64,000 nucleotides of DNA from Erwinia_E haradaeae_C. Lineage in GTDB: Bacteria; Pseudomonadota; Gammaproteobacteria; Enterobacterales; Enterobacteriaceae. Every line of letters starts with the position of its first letter. The stretch's first letter is position 1. Shown one piece after another: positions 1-9,331 of the stretch. The stretch is from NCBI RefSeq assembly GCF_900698995.1, contig NZ_LR217735.1:744001-808000 (forward strand), in the 5' to 3' direction. The notes beneath the pieces are model-generated. The model ran no database searches. It worked only from the letters and a program-made list of their open reading frames with translations, and was not told the DNA's origin. Position numbers and translations under genes: made by a program.

Positions 1-777
1 TTTATTTATTACTAACTCTAGAAACATCATGGTTTTTTTACAATATAAAATACAGTATTTTACTGTATTATTAGATATTTTAACTATGAAATCGTTTCAG
101 AAGATGTATAAAACATATATAACACTAGAAAGCCTGGTCTTCATAGAACCATGTATGCTATACATAGTATTCGTATGTTTTAATTTTATAGAAACATTAT
201 AGCTATCTATACAGATCTAGAAAAACTTATTTGTTATACTCTTAAAAATTTTACTCAATTTAGATGAGATTATATAATAATCATTATCGATTTCTTGTTC
301 ACTAACCTGGAGATAAGCGCATAATACAGAGCATATGATTACTAACCCCATATATAATATGGGATACATGCACTAAAAATATTTTGTGAGATGTCTGTCA
401 CATATCACAGAAAATGATCTTAAAAGATTTTTAATACTACATAGAACGATTTATCGTTCTCATTGTAATCATAGTATTAAGCATTACAACCTATGAGCCT
501 AAATTAATATACTAAAATAGTATATTATTATTTCATACCCATTCCTCAAACACAGAAGCTTTGTTATAGTTTATGTTTCTGCTGATTATTATATTAAGGT
601 ATGTAATAACATGCTTGTAAGTTTTTCAGCACGTTGTAGACTTTAGTGCGTTAAGGTACCAAGTGTTTATATAATTATGGCAGAAAAATAAATAAACTGA
701 ATCACTTGGCAAGAAATAAACCGAAAGAGCTAACTTATGCTCATTGCTTATTTAAAATGATAACGAGGCCTAAAAAC
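1..777. other. AT-rich spacer upstream of ompA
   Basis: I see no convincing gene in this stretch. It holds two short perfect hairpins (347-363, 7-bp stem; 443-460, 8-bp stem with a 2-base loop), neither followed by a T-run. The last about 70 bases are presumably the ompA leader, because the bases just before the start codon match the conserved enteric ompA ribosome-binding region. A promoter could not be assigned with confidence. Confidence 0.6.
757..769 (+). promoter_or_regulatory. ompA ribosome-binding site, enteric-type leader end
   Basis: The bases ATGATAACGAGGC lie 8 bases before the ATG at 778 and closely match the end of the E. coli ompA leader as I remember it. The GAGG core is the Shine-Dalgarno element. 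This fixes the ompA start at 778 rather than at the in-frame TTG at 706. Confidence 0.8.
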
Positions 778-1827
778 ATGAAAAAAACAGCTATCGCAAT
801 TGCAGTAGCATTGGCTAGTGTTGCTACAGTAGCTCGAGCTACTCCTAAAGATAACAGTTGGTATAGTGGTATTAAATTGGGCTGGTCTCATTATAATGAT
901 ATCGATTACTCTAATATCCCATATCAAAAAAATGAGGGCCCTAATCATCCAAACCAGATAGGTTCCGGTATATTTTTTGGTTATCAAGCGAATCCGCATT
1001 TAAGTTTTGATTTAGGATATGACTGGTTGGGTCGAATGCCAAACAAAGGCAAAACCACTCATGGTGCCTTTAAAGCACAAGGAGTCCAGCTAGCAGCAAA
1101 AATTAACTATCCAATTTCTAATAATCTTAATGCATATACCCGCTTGGGTAGCATGATGTGGCATGCAAATACAGCACAAACTAACCCAACCCATGCTAAA
1201 TTGCGCTCTAAAGATAACGGTGTGTCACCACTTATAGCACTTGGAATGGAATATACTATCAATAAAAATTGGTCAACACGACTAGATTACCAATGGGTAA
1301 ATAATATTGGAAATGCTAGAACTATTGGTGCACGTCCTGACAATAGCTTACTTAATATCGGTCTTGCTTATCATTTTGGTAAAAATGAAGAAGAAAGTAT
1401 TGTTCCTTTATCACCTTCCACTCCAGACAATAATCATTTCACTTTAAAATCTGATGTACTATTTGCATTTAATCAAGCTAATCTAAATGCAGATGGTCAA
1501 AAGATCTTAGATCAATTATACACTAAAGTTAATAGTCTAGAAACCAAAGATGTTTCTATAGTAGTAGTAGGTTATAGTGACCGTATTGGTTCGGAGCAGT
1601 ATAATCAGAAACTATCTGAAAAACGAACTCAAGCAGTTGTAGACTATTTAGTAAATAAGGGCGTACCTAATGATCAGATTTCTTCACATAGTGAAGGCAG
1701 TGCTAATCCAGCTTCCACACATACATGCGATGCAGTGCATAATCAACAAGAATTGATTGTCTGTTTAGCACCAGATCGACGTGTAGAAATTGAAGTTAAA
1801 GATATTCAAGATATCGAAAATCAGTAA
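778..1827 (+). CDS. ompA: Outer membrane protein OmpA
   Basis: This is the major outer-membrane porin-like protein that anchors the outer membrane to peptidoglycan. From ATG 778 it gives 349 aa, close to E. coli OmpA. Residues 1-21 form a typical signal peptide (MKKTAIAIAVALAS then VATVARA) ending in an ARA cleavage site. The N-terminal half is the eight-stranded barrel. The C-terminal part (about 220-349) is an OmpA-family peptidoglycan-binding domain with the GYSDRIGS-like core, a pair of Cys residues and the LAPDRRVEIEV end. A 15-bp hairpin follows the stop. Retaining OmpA implies that the cell still builds an outer membrane and probably some peptidoglycan. Identity is very secure; the start rests on the signal peptide and leader match. 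Confidence 0.97.
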   Translation: MKKTAIAIAVALASVATVARATPKDNSWYSGIKLGWSHYNDIDYSNIPYQKNEGPNHPNQIGSGIFFGYQANPHLSFDLGYDWLGRMPNKGKTTHGAFKAQGVQLAAKINYPISNNLNAYTRLGSMMWHANTAQTNPTHAKLRSKDNGVSPLIALGMEYTINKNWSTRLDYQWVNNIGNARTIGARPDNSLLNIGLAYHFGKNEEESIVPLSPSTPDNNHFTLKSDVLFAFNQANLNADGQKILDQLYTKVNSLETKDVSIVVVGYSDRIGSEQYNQKLSEKRTQAVVDYLVNKGVPNDQISSHSEGSANPASTHTCDAVHNQQELIVCLAPDRRVEIEVKDIQDIENQ

Positions 1828-1845
1828 TTTAATAAAGCATTATGT

Positions 1846-1879
1846 CTATATATACCTCTAATTATAGGGGTATATATAG
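1846..1879 (+). terminator. Hairpin after ompA
   Basis: A 15-bp stem (arms 1846-1860 and 1865-1879, one G.U pair, 4-base loop) starts 18 bases after the ompA stop. There is no clean T-run behind it, so it may be a processed or stabilising 3' end rather than a classical intrinsic terminator. Confidence 0.55.
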
Positions 1880-2834
1880 TATATCTAGTTAATTATTACA
1901 TAACATTGTATTACTTAACGGAAAATTGTTTATTCTAAAAATAGAAAATACATTAATTTTTGGTATAGCATCATAAATAATAATAAAAAACTCTTAATAA
2001 GATTCATATCTTAAAAAATACAACATAAACATGTTAAAGATTATTTTAATATAACACCTGACCTAACATAAATGTAAAAGCAAATAATTACACATGCTTA
2101 TTATTTTATAATAAATAATATTTTCAATGTTTCTACAACAAAACAGGTCAGCTCAAATAAGCATTTATGAGATATTATTTTTCACATGTTACTCTTCAAT
2201 TGCTAATATATTATAATATAATATTATATATTTTTTTGTCTTATTCATAATTAAGGTGCACATGTAATAATTATAAATCAAAAAACTATAAAAAAAATAG
2301 AGTTATGTACTATACAGTATCTGAGCTACTTTGCATTAAACAATATTTGATAGATTTAAAGTATTATCTGTTTATGTTGTATAATAAGCGTACTTATTTA
2401 AGCACTAAGATAAAATAGTAGATAATAATATAAAAATATGATGATTTATGATTGCTATCGAGACAACTAGTAATATACTATTTATGTATAAAAATATTAT
2501 GTAATAGAAGCATTATAAAAAAAATTTTAATCTCTTCTATATAATCATAATAATCTATAAAATCTTTTTATCCTCATAATTTATAATGATCCTATCATGA
2601 AGCTTAACTCATGCAAACAACTAAAATCATATAATCTTAATTATCGATTAAATCGATTGCACACTGCTTCAGATAACACAATAGGACTGTAGTTCATTAT
2701 AATATAATTGATTCTCTCTAATGAAGAGACTTTATAAATAAAAGGTTAACTCAGTATCCTGATAATATAGTTATACTCTTAACAATATAAAATATTTTTC
2801 GAAAATAAAATCAGTAAGTTATTTAGGGGTAAAA
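1880..2834. other. AT-rich spacer between ompA and tig
   Basis: No open frame or recognisable gene remnant was found on either strand. It contains long A/T runs only. The tig promoter should lie in its last part, but no clear -35/-10 pair stands out. Confidence 0.6.
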
Positions 2835-4139
2835 ATGAAAGTTTTAAAAAAAAATATACAGAATTTTAATAAGTCTATAACACTCACTATAAAAAAAATG
2901 GTGATTGAAGATACAGTGAAAAAAAAACTAGCACAAATAGCAAAAAAATCACAAATCGATGGTTTTCGTCCAGGAAAAGCTCCTCTTTATATTGTAGAAC
3001 AACGTTATGGTCACTGCGTTCGACAAGAGGTGATTAACGAATTAATGCAGCGTTACTTTATGGATATGATGATACACAATCAATTTCACCTATTTAGCAA
3101 TCCAGTATACATTGTACTGGAAAGCGAAAATGATACAGATTTCACTTTTTCTGTTCAATGTGATATGCATCCAGCTATCAAGATAAAAGGAATTGAAAAC
3201 ATAAAAATTGAAAAACCAATTATAACAGTGACTGACTCTGATGTTGATTCAATGATACAAATACTTCGTCAACAGCAAGCTATCTGGAAGGAGACTAATG
3301 CTCCTATTAGGACAAAAGACCGTGTTACAATAAAATTCAGTGACTCCAGAAATAATAATGCATTACCGAATCTAAAAGAATCAAATCTTGTATTGATCAT
3401 CGGGAATGGACAGATGAGCTCTATTTTTGAAGAAGGCATTATTGGGCACAAAACAGGTGAATACTTTACAAATGAAGTATATTTTTCACAAAATTACAAC
3501 AACTTAGAGTTACAGGGACAAACGATAAAATTTAACATTTTAGTAAAAAAAGTAGAAACACACACCCTTCCAGAAATTAACCCAGATTTTATTAAAAAAT
3601 TCGGCGTTAAAGAAGGCTCTCTAGAAATACTGCGTGCAGAAGTACGTCAAAACATGCAACGTGAACTCAACAATGCTGTCCGTCATTTTATAAAGTCACA
3701 AGTTATTAACGCATTAGTACAAACAAATTACATAGAAATTCCAGATCAGTTAGTGAATAATAAGATGGCTCTTTGGAAAAACCAAACAGATAGTAATTAT
3801 AATAACAAAGCCAAAAAAAAAGAGAATTCGTCTCACATGCTTTCGTTTGAGGAAACCAAGCATAACATGCTAGTAAATTTGCTTTTTACTCAAGTTATCT
3901 ATAACTATAATATTACAGCTAATAAAGAGCGTGTTAGAATATTAATAGAAGATATAGCTTCTGCTTATGACGACCCAAAAGAGGTCGTAGCTCAATATCA
4001 AGCGAATACTAACCTAATGAAAAATATATACAATACTGATTTAGAAGAACAAGCAGTAGAAGCCATCCTCAGAAAAGCACAAATCATTGAAAAACGCACA
4101 ACCTTTGAGAAATTTATGCATCCACCTATTAAACACTAA
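2835..4139 (+). CDS. tig: Trigger factor, ribosome-associated chaperone and peptidyl-prolyl isomerase
   Basis: Trigger factor binds ribosomal protein L23 at the exit tunnel and shields nascent chains. The 434-aa product is the usual length (E. coli 432). The ribosome-binding signature GFRPGKAP is at residues 43-50. A diverged FKBP-like domain follows at about 150-245, then the helical C-terminal arms. The start ATG has a G-rich RBS (AGGGG) 6 bases upstream. In enterics tig is followed by clpP-clpX-lon; here a convergent nadK follows instead, so that operon has been broken or lost. Much of the C-terminal half is diverged and Lys/Asn-rich. Identity is secure. Confidence 0.93.
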   Translation: MKVLKKNIQNFNKSITLTIKKMVIEDTVKKKLAQIAKKSQIDGFRPGKAPLYIVEQRYGHCVRQEVINELMQRYFMDMMIHNQFHLFSNPVYIVLESENDTDFTFSVQCDMHPAIKIKGIENIKIEKPIITVTDSDVDSMIQILRQQQAIWKETNAPIRTKDRVTIKFSDSRNNNALPNLKESNLVLIIGNGQMSSIFEEGIIGHKTGEYFTNEVYFSQNYNNLELQGQTIKFNILVKKVETHTLPEINPDFIKKFGVKEGSLEILRAEVRQNMQRELNNAVRHFIKSQVINALVQTNYIEIPDQLVNNKMALWKNQTDSNYNNKAKKKENSSHMLSFEETKHNMLVNLLFTQVIYNYNITANKERVRILIEDIASAYDDPKEVVAQYQANTNLMKNIYNTDLEEQAVEAILRKAQIIEKRTTFEKFMHPPIKH

Positions 4140-4264
4140 AGCGAACCCTACTCACGCATAATCTACCTATATCGTACATATCAGAAAATAGCTTCTCATT
4201 CATCAAGATAAATTCATGCTCTTCTTCTACACGAGACTATATAGAACGCGATATACATTAATTT

Positions 4265-5146
4265 TTAAAAAAATTTTTTTGACCATCCAAGTTTAGAATT
4301 CAGTATACTAAAATAGTTATAATTTTTAGGATGAATTAAATTAAGGGAATAATTCGTGCGACAAACTAAGATATCTCCATTATTTTGAACAGGTATGGAT
4401 ATTTGACCATCAAAACTAATCTTTAAGTCAGTACAAATACATGAGAAGCGTAAACAAATACTACTATTGTTACTAATTACTAGTGGTCGTGCTGATAATG
4501 TATGCGGAAACATCGGAACAAGAGCTATAACATCTAATGATGGCGTCAAAATAGGTCCCCCGGCAGAAAGTGCGTAGGCCGTAGAACCTGTAGGTGTAGA
4601 GACAATAAGACCATCAGAGCGCTCGGAAAAAGCAAACATTGCATCTATATATACTTCAAATTCAATCATGTGTGCCACTGTACCTGGATGGAGTACTACT
4701 TCATTCATAGCAGTGCCAATATAAGGTGATCCTAAATGACTCAATACGTGAGCTTCTAATAAAAAACGTCTTTCAATATCATAATGTCCCTCTAAAACGT
4801 CTGAGAGTTGTTTTTGTGAATGATCTGGATCAAGATCGGCTAAAAATCCTAATTTTCCACGATTAATACCTATTACTTTAATATCATATTGCGCTAGATC
4901 ACGCGCGGCTCCTAACATACTGCCATCACCACCTACTACTATTGCAAGATCAGCAGCACAACCAATCTCCGACACAGTACCTGTCGCTATTCTTTCTAAT
5001 ATATTTAATTCATTCGCAATCTTGTTCTCAATGATAACCTGATAACCTGTATCAATTAACCAATGATATAGCATCTTACAAGTAGCAAGCATAGCAGGAT
5101 AACGCGGATACCCAATGATCCCAATACAACTAAAGGGCTGATTCAT
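4265..5146 (-). CDS. nadK: NAD kinase
   Basis: NAD kinase phosphorylates NAD to NADP using ATP or polyphosphate and is the only route to NADP in the cell. The product is 293 aa (E. coli 292) from the ATG at 5146. An upstream in-frame ATG at 5251 would add 35 residues with no counterpart in the family, so I reject it. The nucleotide-binding GGDGSMLGAAR motif starts at residue 72, and the NRGKLGFL and TPTGSTAYALSAGG motifs are intact, as is the LGWSKKFF end. It is divergent from grpE with a 121-bp shared upstream region, the same arrangement as in E. coli. It converges on tig. Confidence 0.97.
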   Translation of the reverse strand: MNQPFSCIGIIGYPRYPAMLATCKMLYHWLIDTGYQVIIENKIANELNILERIATGTVSEIGCAADLAIVVGGDGSMLGAARDLAQYDIKVIGINRGKLGFLADLDPDHSQKQLSDVLEGHYDIERRFLLEAHVLSHLGSPYIGTAMNEVVLHPGTVAHMIEFEVYIDAMFAFSERSDGLIVSTPTGSTAYALSAGGPILTPSLDVIALVPMFPHTLSARPLVISNNSSICLRFSCICTDLKISFDGQISIPVQNNGDILVCRTNYSLNLIHPKNYNYFSILNSKLGWSKKFF

Positions 5147-5194
5147 TTTATTAATATTCCTTGAAAAGTAAATTTCTCTAATAATGACGCTTCT

Positions 5195-5223
5195 CTTGAA
5201 ACTGTGATATAAACCCCCCATAA
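5195..5223 (+). promoter_or_regulatory. Sigma-32 (RpoH) heat-shock promoter of grpE
   Basis: A -35 element CTTGAAA (5195-5201), a 14-base spacer and a -10 element CCCCATAA (5216-5223) match the RpoH consensus (CTTGAAA, 11-16 bases, CCCCATnT) almost perfectly. Transcription would start near 5231, about 37 bases before the grpE ATG. E. coli grpE is a classic RpoH target, so the position fits known biology. The run of C stands out sharply in this AT-rich spacer, which suggests purifying selection. Confidence 0.88.
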
Positions 5224-5267
5224 TAAACAAAGCAGCGCAATGAATATGCACAAACGCGGAGAAATTT

Positions 5268-5864
5268 ATGAGCAGTCAAGAACATAATATTCCTAATATA
5301 CCAGTCTCAGAGACCATTGAGAGTCAAGAAATAGAAAAAAAGATCAAAGAGAAGGATGCAGGAGTAATAGAAGAGCGTGATAAACGTCTTGCTGAATTAG
5401 AGGTACAGTTATCTGAATCTAAAAATAGTGCACGCGATATACAACTTCGCGCTCAAGCTGAAATTGAAAATATTCGACGTCGAACGAAATCAGAGATAGA
5501 AAAGATACATAAGTTCACTTTAGAAAGATTTATTAACGAACTATTACCTGTCATTGACAATCTTGAACGAGCATTGGAACTAGCAGATAAAACTAATCCT
5601 GAACTAATGGTAATGATTGAAGGTATTGAACTAACAATGAAGTCATTTCTAAATGCAGTCAAAAAATTTGGAGTAGAAGCTATTGGTGAAATTAACATAC
5701 CATTTAACCCAGAGATTCACCAAGCCATGACGATAATGGATTCTGCAGATATAGAACCAAACCATGTAATTATGGTAATGCAAAAAGGTTATACGCTCAA
5801 TAATCGTCTCCTTCGTCCTGCTATGGTAGCTGTTTCTAAAAGCAAAACCATTCATACTGATTAA
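5268..5864 (+). CDS. grpE: GrpE, nucleotide exchange factor of DnaK
   Basis: GrpE releases ADP from the Hsp70 chaperone DnaK. The product is 198 aa (E. coli 197). The N-terminal 40 residues are charged and variable. A long coiled-coil helix (about 40-110) contains the conserved IENIRRRT and FINELLPVIDNLERAL segments. The C-terminal beta domain ends in the signature VMQKGYTLNNRLLRPAMV. The RBS CGGAGAAA precedes the ATG at 5268. Transcription is expected from the RpoH-type promoter at 5195-5223 and ends at the terminator at 5899-5941. Identity is secure. Confidence 0.96.
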   Translation: MSSQEHNIPNIPVSETIESQEIEKKIKEKDAGVIEERDKRLAELEVQLSESKNSARDIQLRAQAEIENIRRRTKSEIEKIHKFTLERFINELLPVIDNLERALELADKTNPELMVMIEGIELTMKSFLNAVKKFGVEAIGEINIPFNPEIHQAMTIMDSADIEPNHVIMVMQKGYTLNNRLLRPAMVAVSKSKTIHTD

Positions 5865-5898
5865 TTTCAGATAATAGGATGTATGTAAAATACACAAC

Positions 5899-5941
5899 TT
5901 ATAAAAACAGTAGCTGCATTATATAGCTGCTGTTTTTATAA
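5899..5941 (+). terminator. Rho-independent terminator of grpE
   Basis: A 17-bp stem (5899-5915 with 5925-5941, one G.U pair, 9-base loop) has an A-tract on the 5' side and CTGTTTTTATAA on the 3' side. It lies 35 bases after the grpE stop. The T-tract is part of the stem, so it could also act from the other strand. Confidence 0.85.
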
Positions 5942-6099
5942 GATTTATGCTTTTTATTCTCTTAAATAAATATTTAACCACACATGATAATTTATAATCT
6001 TGTAGTTATCTATATTAATCATGCATAATTAATATTAAAATATAGAATAATATTATCAATACTCATCATAGAATCTAATTGATGGTTGTTTTTCTTATA

Positions 6100-6720
6100 T
6101 CATTCAGCTATGGATTTACTTTGGAAAAGTAAGAATAACCAAAAAAATCCGCAATATGCAAAAAATAGAAAAGGATGTGGTAAAAGTAATATACAATGGC
6201 GATTACAATCAATTAAACTAAGTTTTTCTTGAGCATGAGAGCCCCACAAAAAAACTATCTTTTTACAATATTCATTGATGATTTAAATCATTTTATTGAT
6301 AAAAATATCCAAACCGAAATGGGCATAAGAACGGGGTTTTTCAGATTTTACGATTAAAATACCATTCAATAATAACACCCCTTGATCTGCCAAGCTCCTT
6401 AGAAATCCGTAAGGTAGCACTTAAAATCCGGGCATATTACTAAGAAATTCTTTATATATATTCTTCAGAGACAGAGGGTTACAATATCAAGTAACATAGA
6501 AAAATCTAACCCATGCGCCTAATTAGGTCTAGAATAAGAATCTTGACCAAGAATAACTATTTTAAACTCTGATAGTTCCGGCAAATAAAAAGTATTAAAT
6601 ATAACATAATTAAAGGGGGGGCAGATAATCTTACCGAAATGTTCTTTCGCAAGATATTATATTTATAATATGCTTAAAATAGATTTTTTTCACCCAGAAA
6701 AATACTACGCTAGGTCATTT
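6100..6720 (-). pseudogene. ung: Uracil-DNA glycosylase (ung), decayed
   Basis: The minus strand retains pieces of uracil-DNA glycosylase in the correct order but in shifting frames with in-frame stops. Recognisable segments are VLGEKK, CPPFNYVIFNTF, KIVILGQD followed by SYSRP (family GQDPYHGP, so both catalytic-loop Pro and His are altered), a stop then AHGLDFSM, SLKNIYKEF, GVLLLNGILIV, IVFLWGSHAQ and the C-terminal PHP-GFF segment. The remnant spans nearly the whole family length of about 229 codons. It is clearly a recent, non-functional relic. Uracil excision from DNA would be lost unless another enzyme is encoded elsewhere. Confidence 0.9.
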
Positions 6721-7864
6721 TAGAAATCACCGTGTTACTCTATAATTTGTGTATAAAGATATTATTTATCAAAATAATACTTGATCGATATATTCAGTTA
6801 TTATATATAATAAAAAATTATTATCTTGATAGTTGTTAATATAACTAACATCGTTATATACTATATAATGATATCTACCAATTAGTAAAAGATAAAGCCT
6901 TTTACAATATAGTTTATTAATATAAATAGCAGAAAAACCTACAATACGCTTCATATTATATATTATATCGCAATGAAGAGTACTCTAATGCTTTGAAAAA
7001 TAAGACCATGTGTTTATTTTTTTATAAAATATAAAAATATAATAAATACGAGACTTATACATGTTTTAATGAACTATAATTTAAGAGCCGCGCAGGTTCC
7101 ATGCGCGATGATTAGAGCAATGTATATTTTTTTACTTAAAAATGTAATATAATAAAAATTATTGAATATATGTTTTTAAACTGCGGATTAAATAAATAAT
7201 CAAAAAAAAGCATCAATCTATACTCTACTGTCTTTTTTGATAAAGCCAATATTCCTCTATAATTACTATAGATATAGCTGAATATCATTAGTAATGATTA
7301 TCAAATAAGCGACCATATCGTGATGCATTATTTTTTATTTAAAAAATCCTCTATTCTTAGAAAATAGAAGTATCATTCTAAAAAAATATTTTCTACACAT
7401 ATAGTCTAAAATTTTAATAAATTATATTTTATTAAATATATTAAAATAGAAAAAATAGATTTTAAAATTTAAAACATGCTATTAATTAATAATTTCAATA
7501 TTATTTTAATTATACAAAAAATCGATATAAATAATATTTAAATACTATTTAATAGCATTTAATTTAGTTTAACAATCTATTAAAATAAAAAATTTCTCAT
7601 TTTTTTTATTAAAAGCTAAGGTTTAGTAATAAAAACTCATCTTATTCTAGAAATTTTAAAAAAATATTAAAAATATAGTTGATATATCTATAAAGCTAGA
7701 TCAAATAATTAACCTATTTTTTCAACAATATTTTCATATACATCCTTCATATATAAGACAAATTGAGGAATTAAATTTTTTTAAATTATATAAAAAAAGT
7801 AAGATTACATTTATCTCACATAAAGAATTACAACTGCTTTACTTTTTGAGCTATATCGAATACA
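6721..7864. other. Long AT-rich spacer
   Basis: No gene is supported. The open frame at 6769-6954 on the minus strand is Tyr/Ile-rich with no recognisable motif. A small GC-richer patch at 7084-7125 contains a 6-bp perfect hairpin (7089-7107, 7-base loop) and stands out from its surroundings. The rest is close to pure A/T. Confidence 0.55.
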
Positions 7865-9235
7865 TTACTCTCCAGATATCTGCATGTTAGATAACAATAC
7901 AGATCCGCACTGAATATTTCTACGTTTTTCGATATCATTGCCCATAGATATTATGTTTCGCCACATATGCTTTAAGTTTCCAGCGATAGTAATTTTGTTC
8001 ACTGGATATTTTACTATCCCATTTTCTACCCAAAAGCCTGAGGCACCACGTGAATAATCTCCTGTCATGTTATTCACACTTTGACCGATTAATTGATTAA
8101 CCAAAAGACCTTTTCCCATTTGTTGTAACATATCGTTAAAATTAATTTTATGGCCAAGAACGATCCAATTATAGATTCCATCTGCATGCCCAGTGCTTTG
8201 CAGACCTAGTCTGCGTGCTGAATAACTACTAAGAAGCCAACTTTTTAATATGCCATCCTTAACAATATCACGTTTCTGAGTTCTAACACCTTCGCTATCG
8301 AATGGAGATGAGCCTAATCCTTTAAGTAAATGAGGATGTTCTTCAATACTAAGCCATTCAGGCAAAATTTGTCGGCCCATACTATTTAACAAAAATGTAG
8401 ATTTACGATAGATCTGCCTACCATTAATGGCTACAGCTAATAATGCAAAAAGACCTGCGGCAACTTCTGCAGAAAAAATGACGGGTGATTGCATGGTAGA
8501 TAATCTCCGAGGAGATAGACGCGATAACGTTCGAAGAGCACATTTCTTGCCAATATCTTCTGGTAATTGCAGATCTTTTATTGCTCGACTGACAGTATAA
8601 GAATAATCTTGTTCCATGCTACCATGCTCTTCTGCTATAACATGACTAGCCAATGAATACCAGCTATTACAGTAACTCTGCACCATCCCATGTGTATTGC
8701 CAAAAACTTTAATACCAATGCGACCATCAAAATGGCCACCTTCAGTACTAATGATACGTTGATCATATTGTAGCGCCGCCATTTCCGCCCGAGATGCTAA
8801 ATTAATAAAATGATCTATATTGAACGCTGTCGGGTGGTATAAGTCTAAATCAAGACTATTAAAGGCTAATAATTCACGATCTGCCATACCGCGATGTAGA
8901 TCTTGTGAGGTATAACGCGCTATATTAAAGGCAGATCTAACCGCCTGTTTAATGGCGTCTAAATTAAAGTCAGTAGAGGAAACCATACCTGCACAAGAGT
9001 TATAATAAATAGTAACATAAAACTCAGAATCATTATTGAATTGAATATTTTCTATAGCTCCATAATTAGTCCTAATGCTAATACCACTCATTTTAAGGAC
9101 TGTAATCTCCATACCATCACAATTAGGTATAATGAACTGAAGCGATTGTCTTACTATCTCTTCTAAAGAATGTCGCTGTTCAGTAATATCGTCTTGTTCT
9201 GTCATATGGAATAATTCTTTCATTGATTCTGCCAT
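7865..9235 (-). CDS. pmbA: Metalloprotease PmbA/TldE
   Basis: PmbA (TldE) pairs with TldD to form a peptidase that degrades small peptides and processes some modified peptides and the antitoxin CcdA in enterics. The product is 456 aa (E. coli about 450) and aligns end to end. Landmarks are IARYTSQDLHRGMADRELL, EGGHFDGRIGIKVFGN, SRLSPRRLSTM, IEEHPHLLKGLGSSPFDSEG, TGDYSRGASGFWVENG and the end CGSVLLSNMQISG. The start at 9235 could instead be the second Met at 9223; no strong RBS decides. The partner tldD is not in this window. E. coli darP (yjgA) normally sits divergent to pmbA; I found no trace of it. Confidence 0.95.
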   Translation of the reverse strand: MAESMKELFHMTEQDDITEQRHSLEEIVRQSLQFIIPNCDGMEITVLKMSGISIRTNYGAIENIQFNNDSEFYVTIYYNSCAGMVSSTDFNLDAIKQAVRSAFNIARYTSQDLHRGMADRELLAFNSLDLDLYHPTAFNIDHFINLASRAEMAALQYDQRIISTEGGHFDGRIGIKVFGNTHGMVQSYCNSWYSLASHVIAEEHGSMEQDYSYTVSRAIKDLQLPEDIGKKCALRTLSRLSPRRLSTMQSPVIFSAEVAAGLFALLAVAINGRQIYRKSTFLLNSMGRQILPEWLSIEEHPHLLKGLGSSPFDSEGVRTQKRDIVKDGILKSWLLSSYSARRLGLQSTGHADGIYNWIVLGHKINFNDMLQQMGKGLLVNQLIGQSVNNMTGDYSRGASGFWVENGIVKYPVNKITIAGNLKHMWRNIISMGNDIEKRRNIQCGSVLLSNMQISGE

Positions 9236-9291
9236 ATAATAATAAAAGTAATACTTAGGGCTATTACCTTACTTAAAGAATAAAATATACC

Positions 9292-9331
9292 ACCTTGTTA
9301 TAGATAAAATTTATTTTATCTATAACAAGGT
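9292..9331. repeat. Perfect 19-bp inverted repeat upstream of pmbA
   Basis: Two 19-base arms (9292-9310 and 9313-9331) are exact reverse complements around a 2-base TT spacer, giving a 40-base palindrome that starts 57 bases before the pmbA start. It has A- and T-tracts near the centre rather than at the outer ends, so it is not a standard terminator. It may act as a terminator for an upstream transcript, an operator, or a cruciform. Confidence 0.8.

Noticed and set aside
5147..5251. N-terminal extension of NadK from ATG 5251
   Set aside because: The extra 35 residues have no family counterpart and would cover the grpE heat-shock promoter; ATG 5146 matches the known start.
6769..6954. 61-codon minus-strand open frame beside the ung relic
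   Set aside because: No match to Ung or any other family; low-complexity Tyr/Ile composition.
7087..7110. Hairpin with GGTTCC in the loop as a tRNA T-arm
   Set aside because: The loop does not have the TTCRA pattern in the right place, and no acceptor, D or anticodon arm can be built around it.
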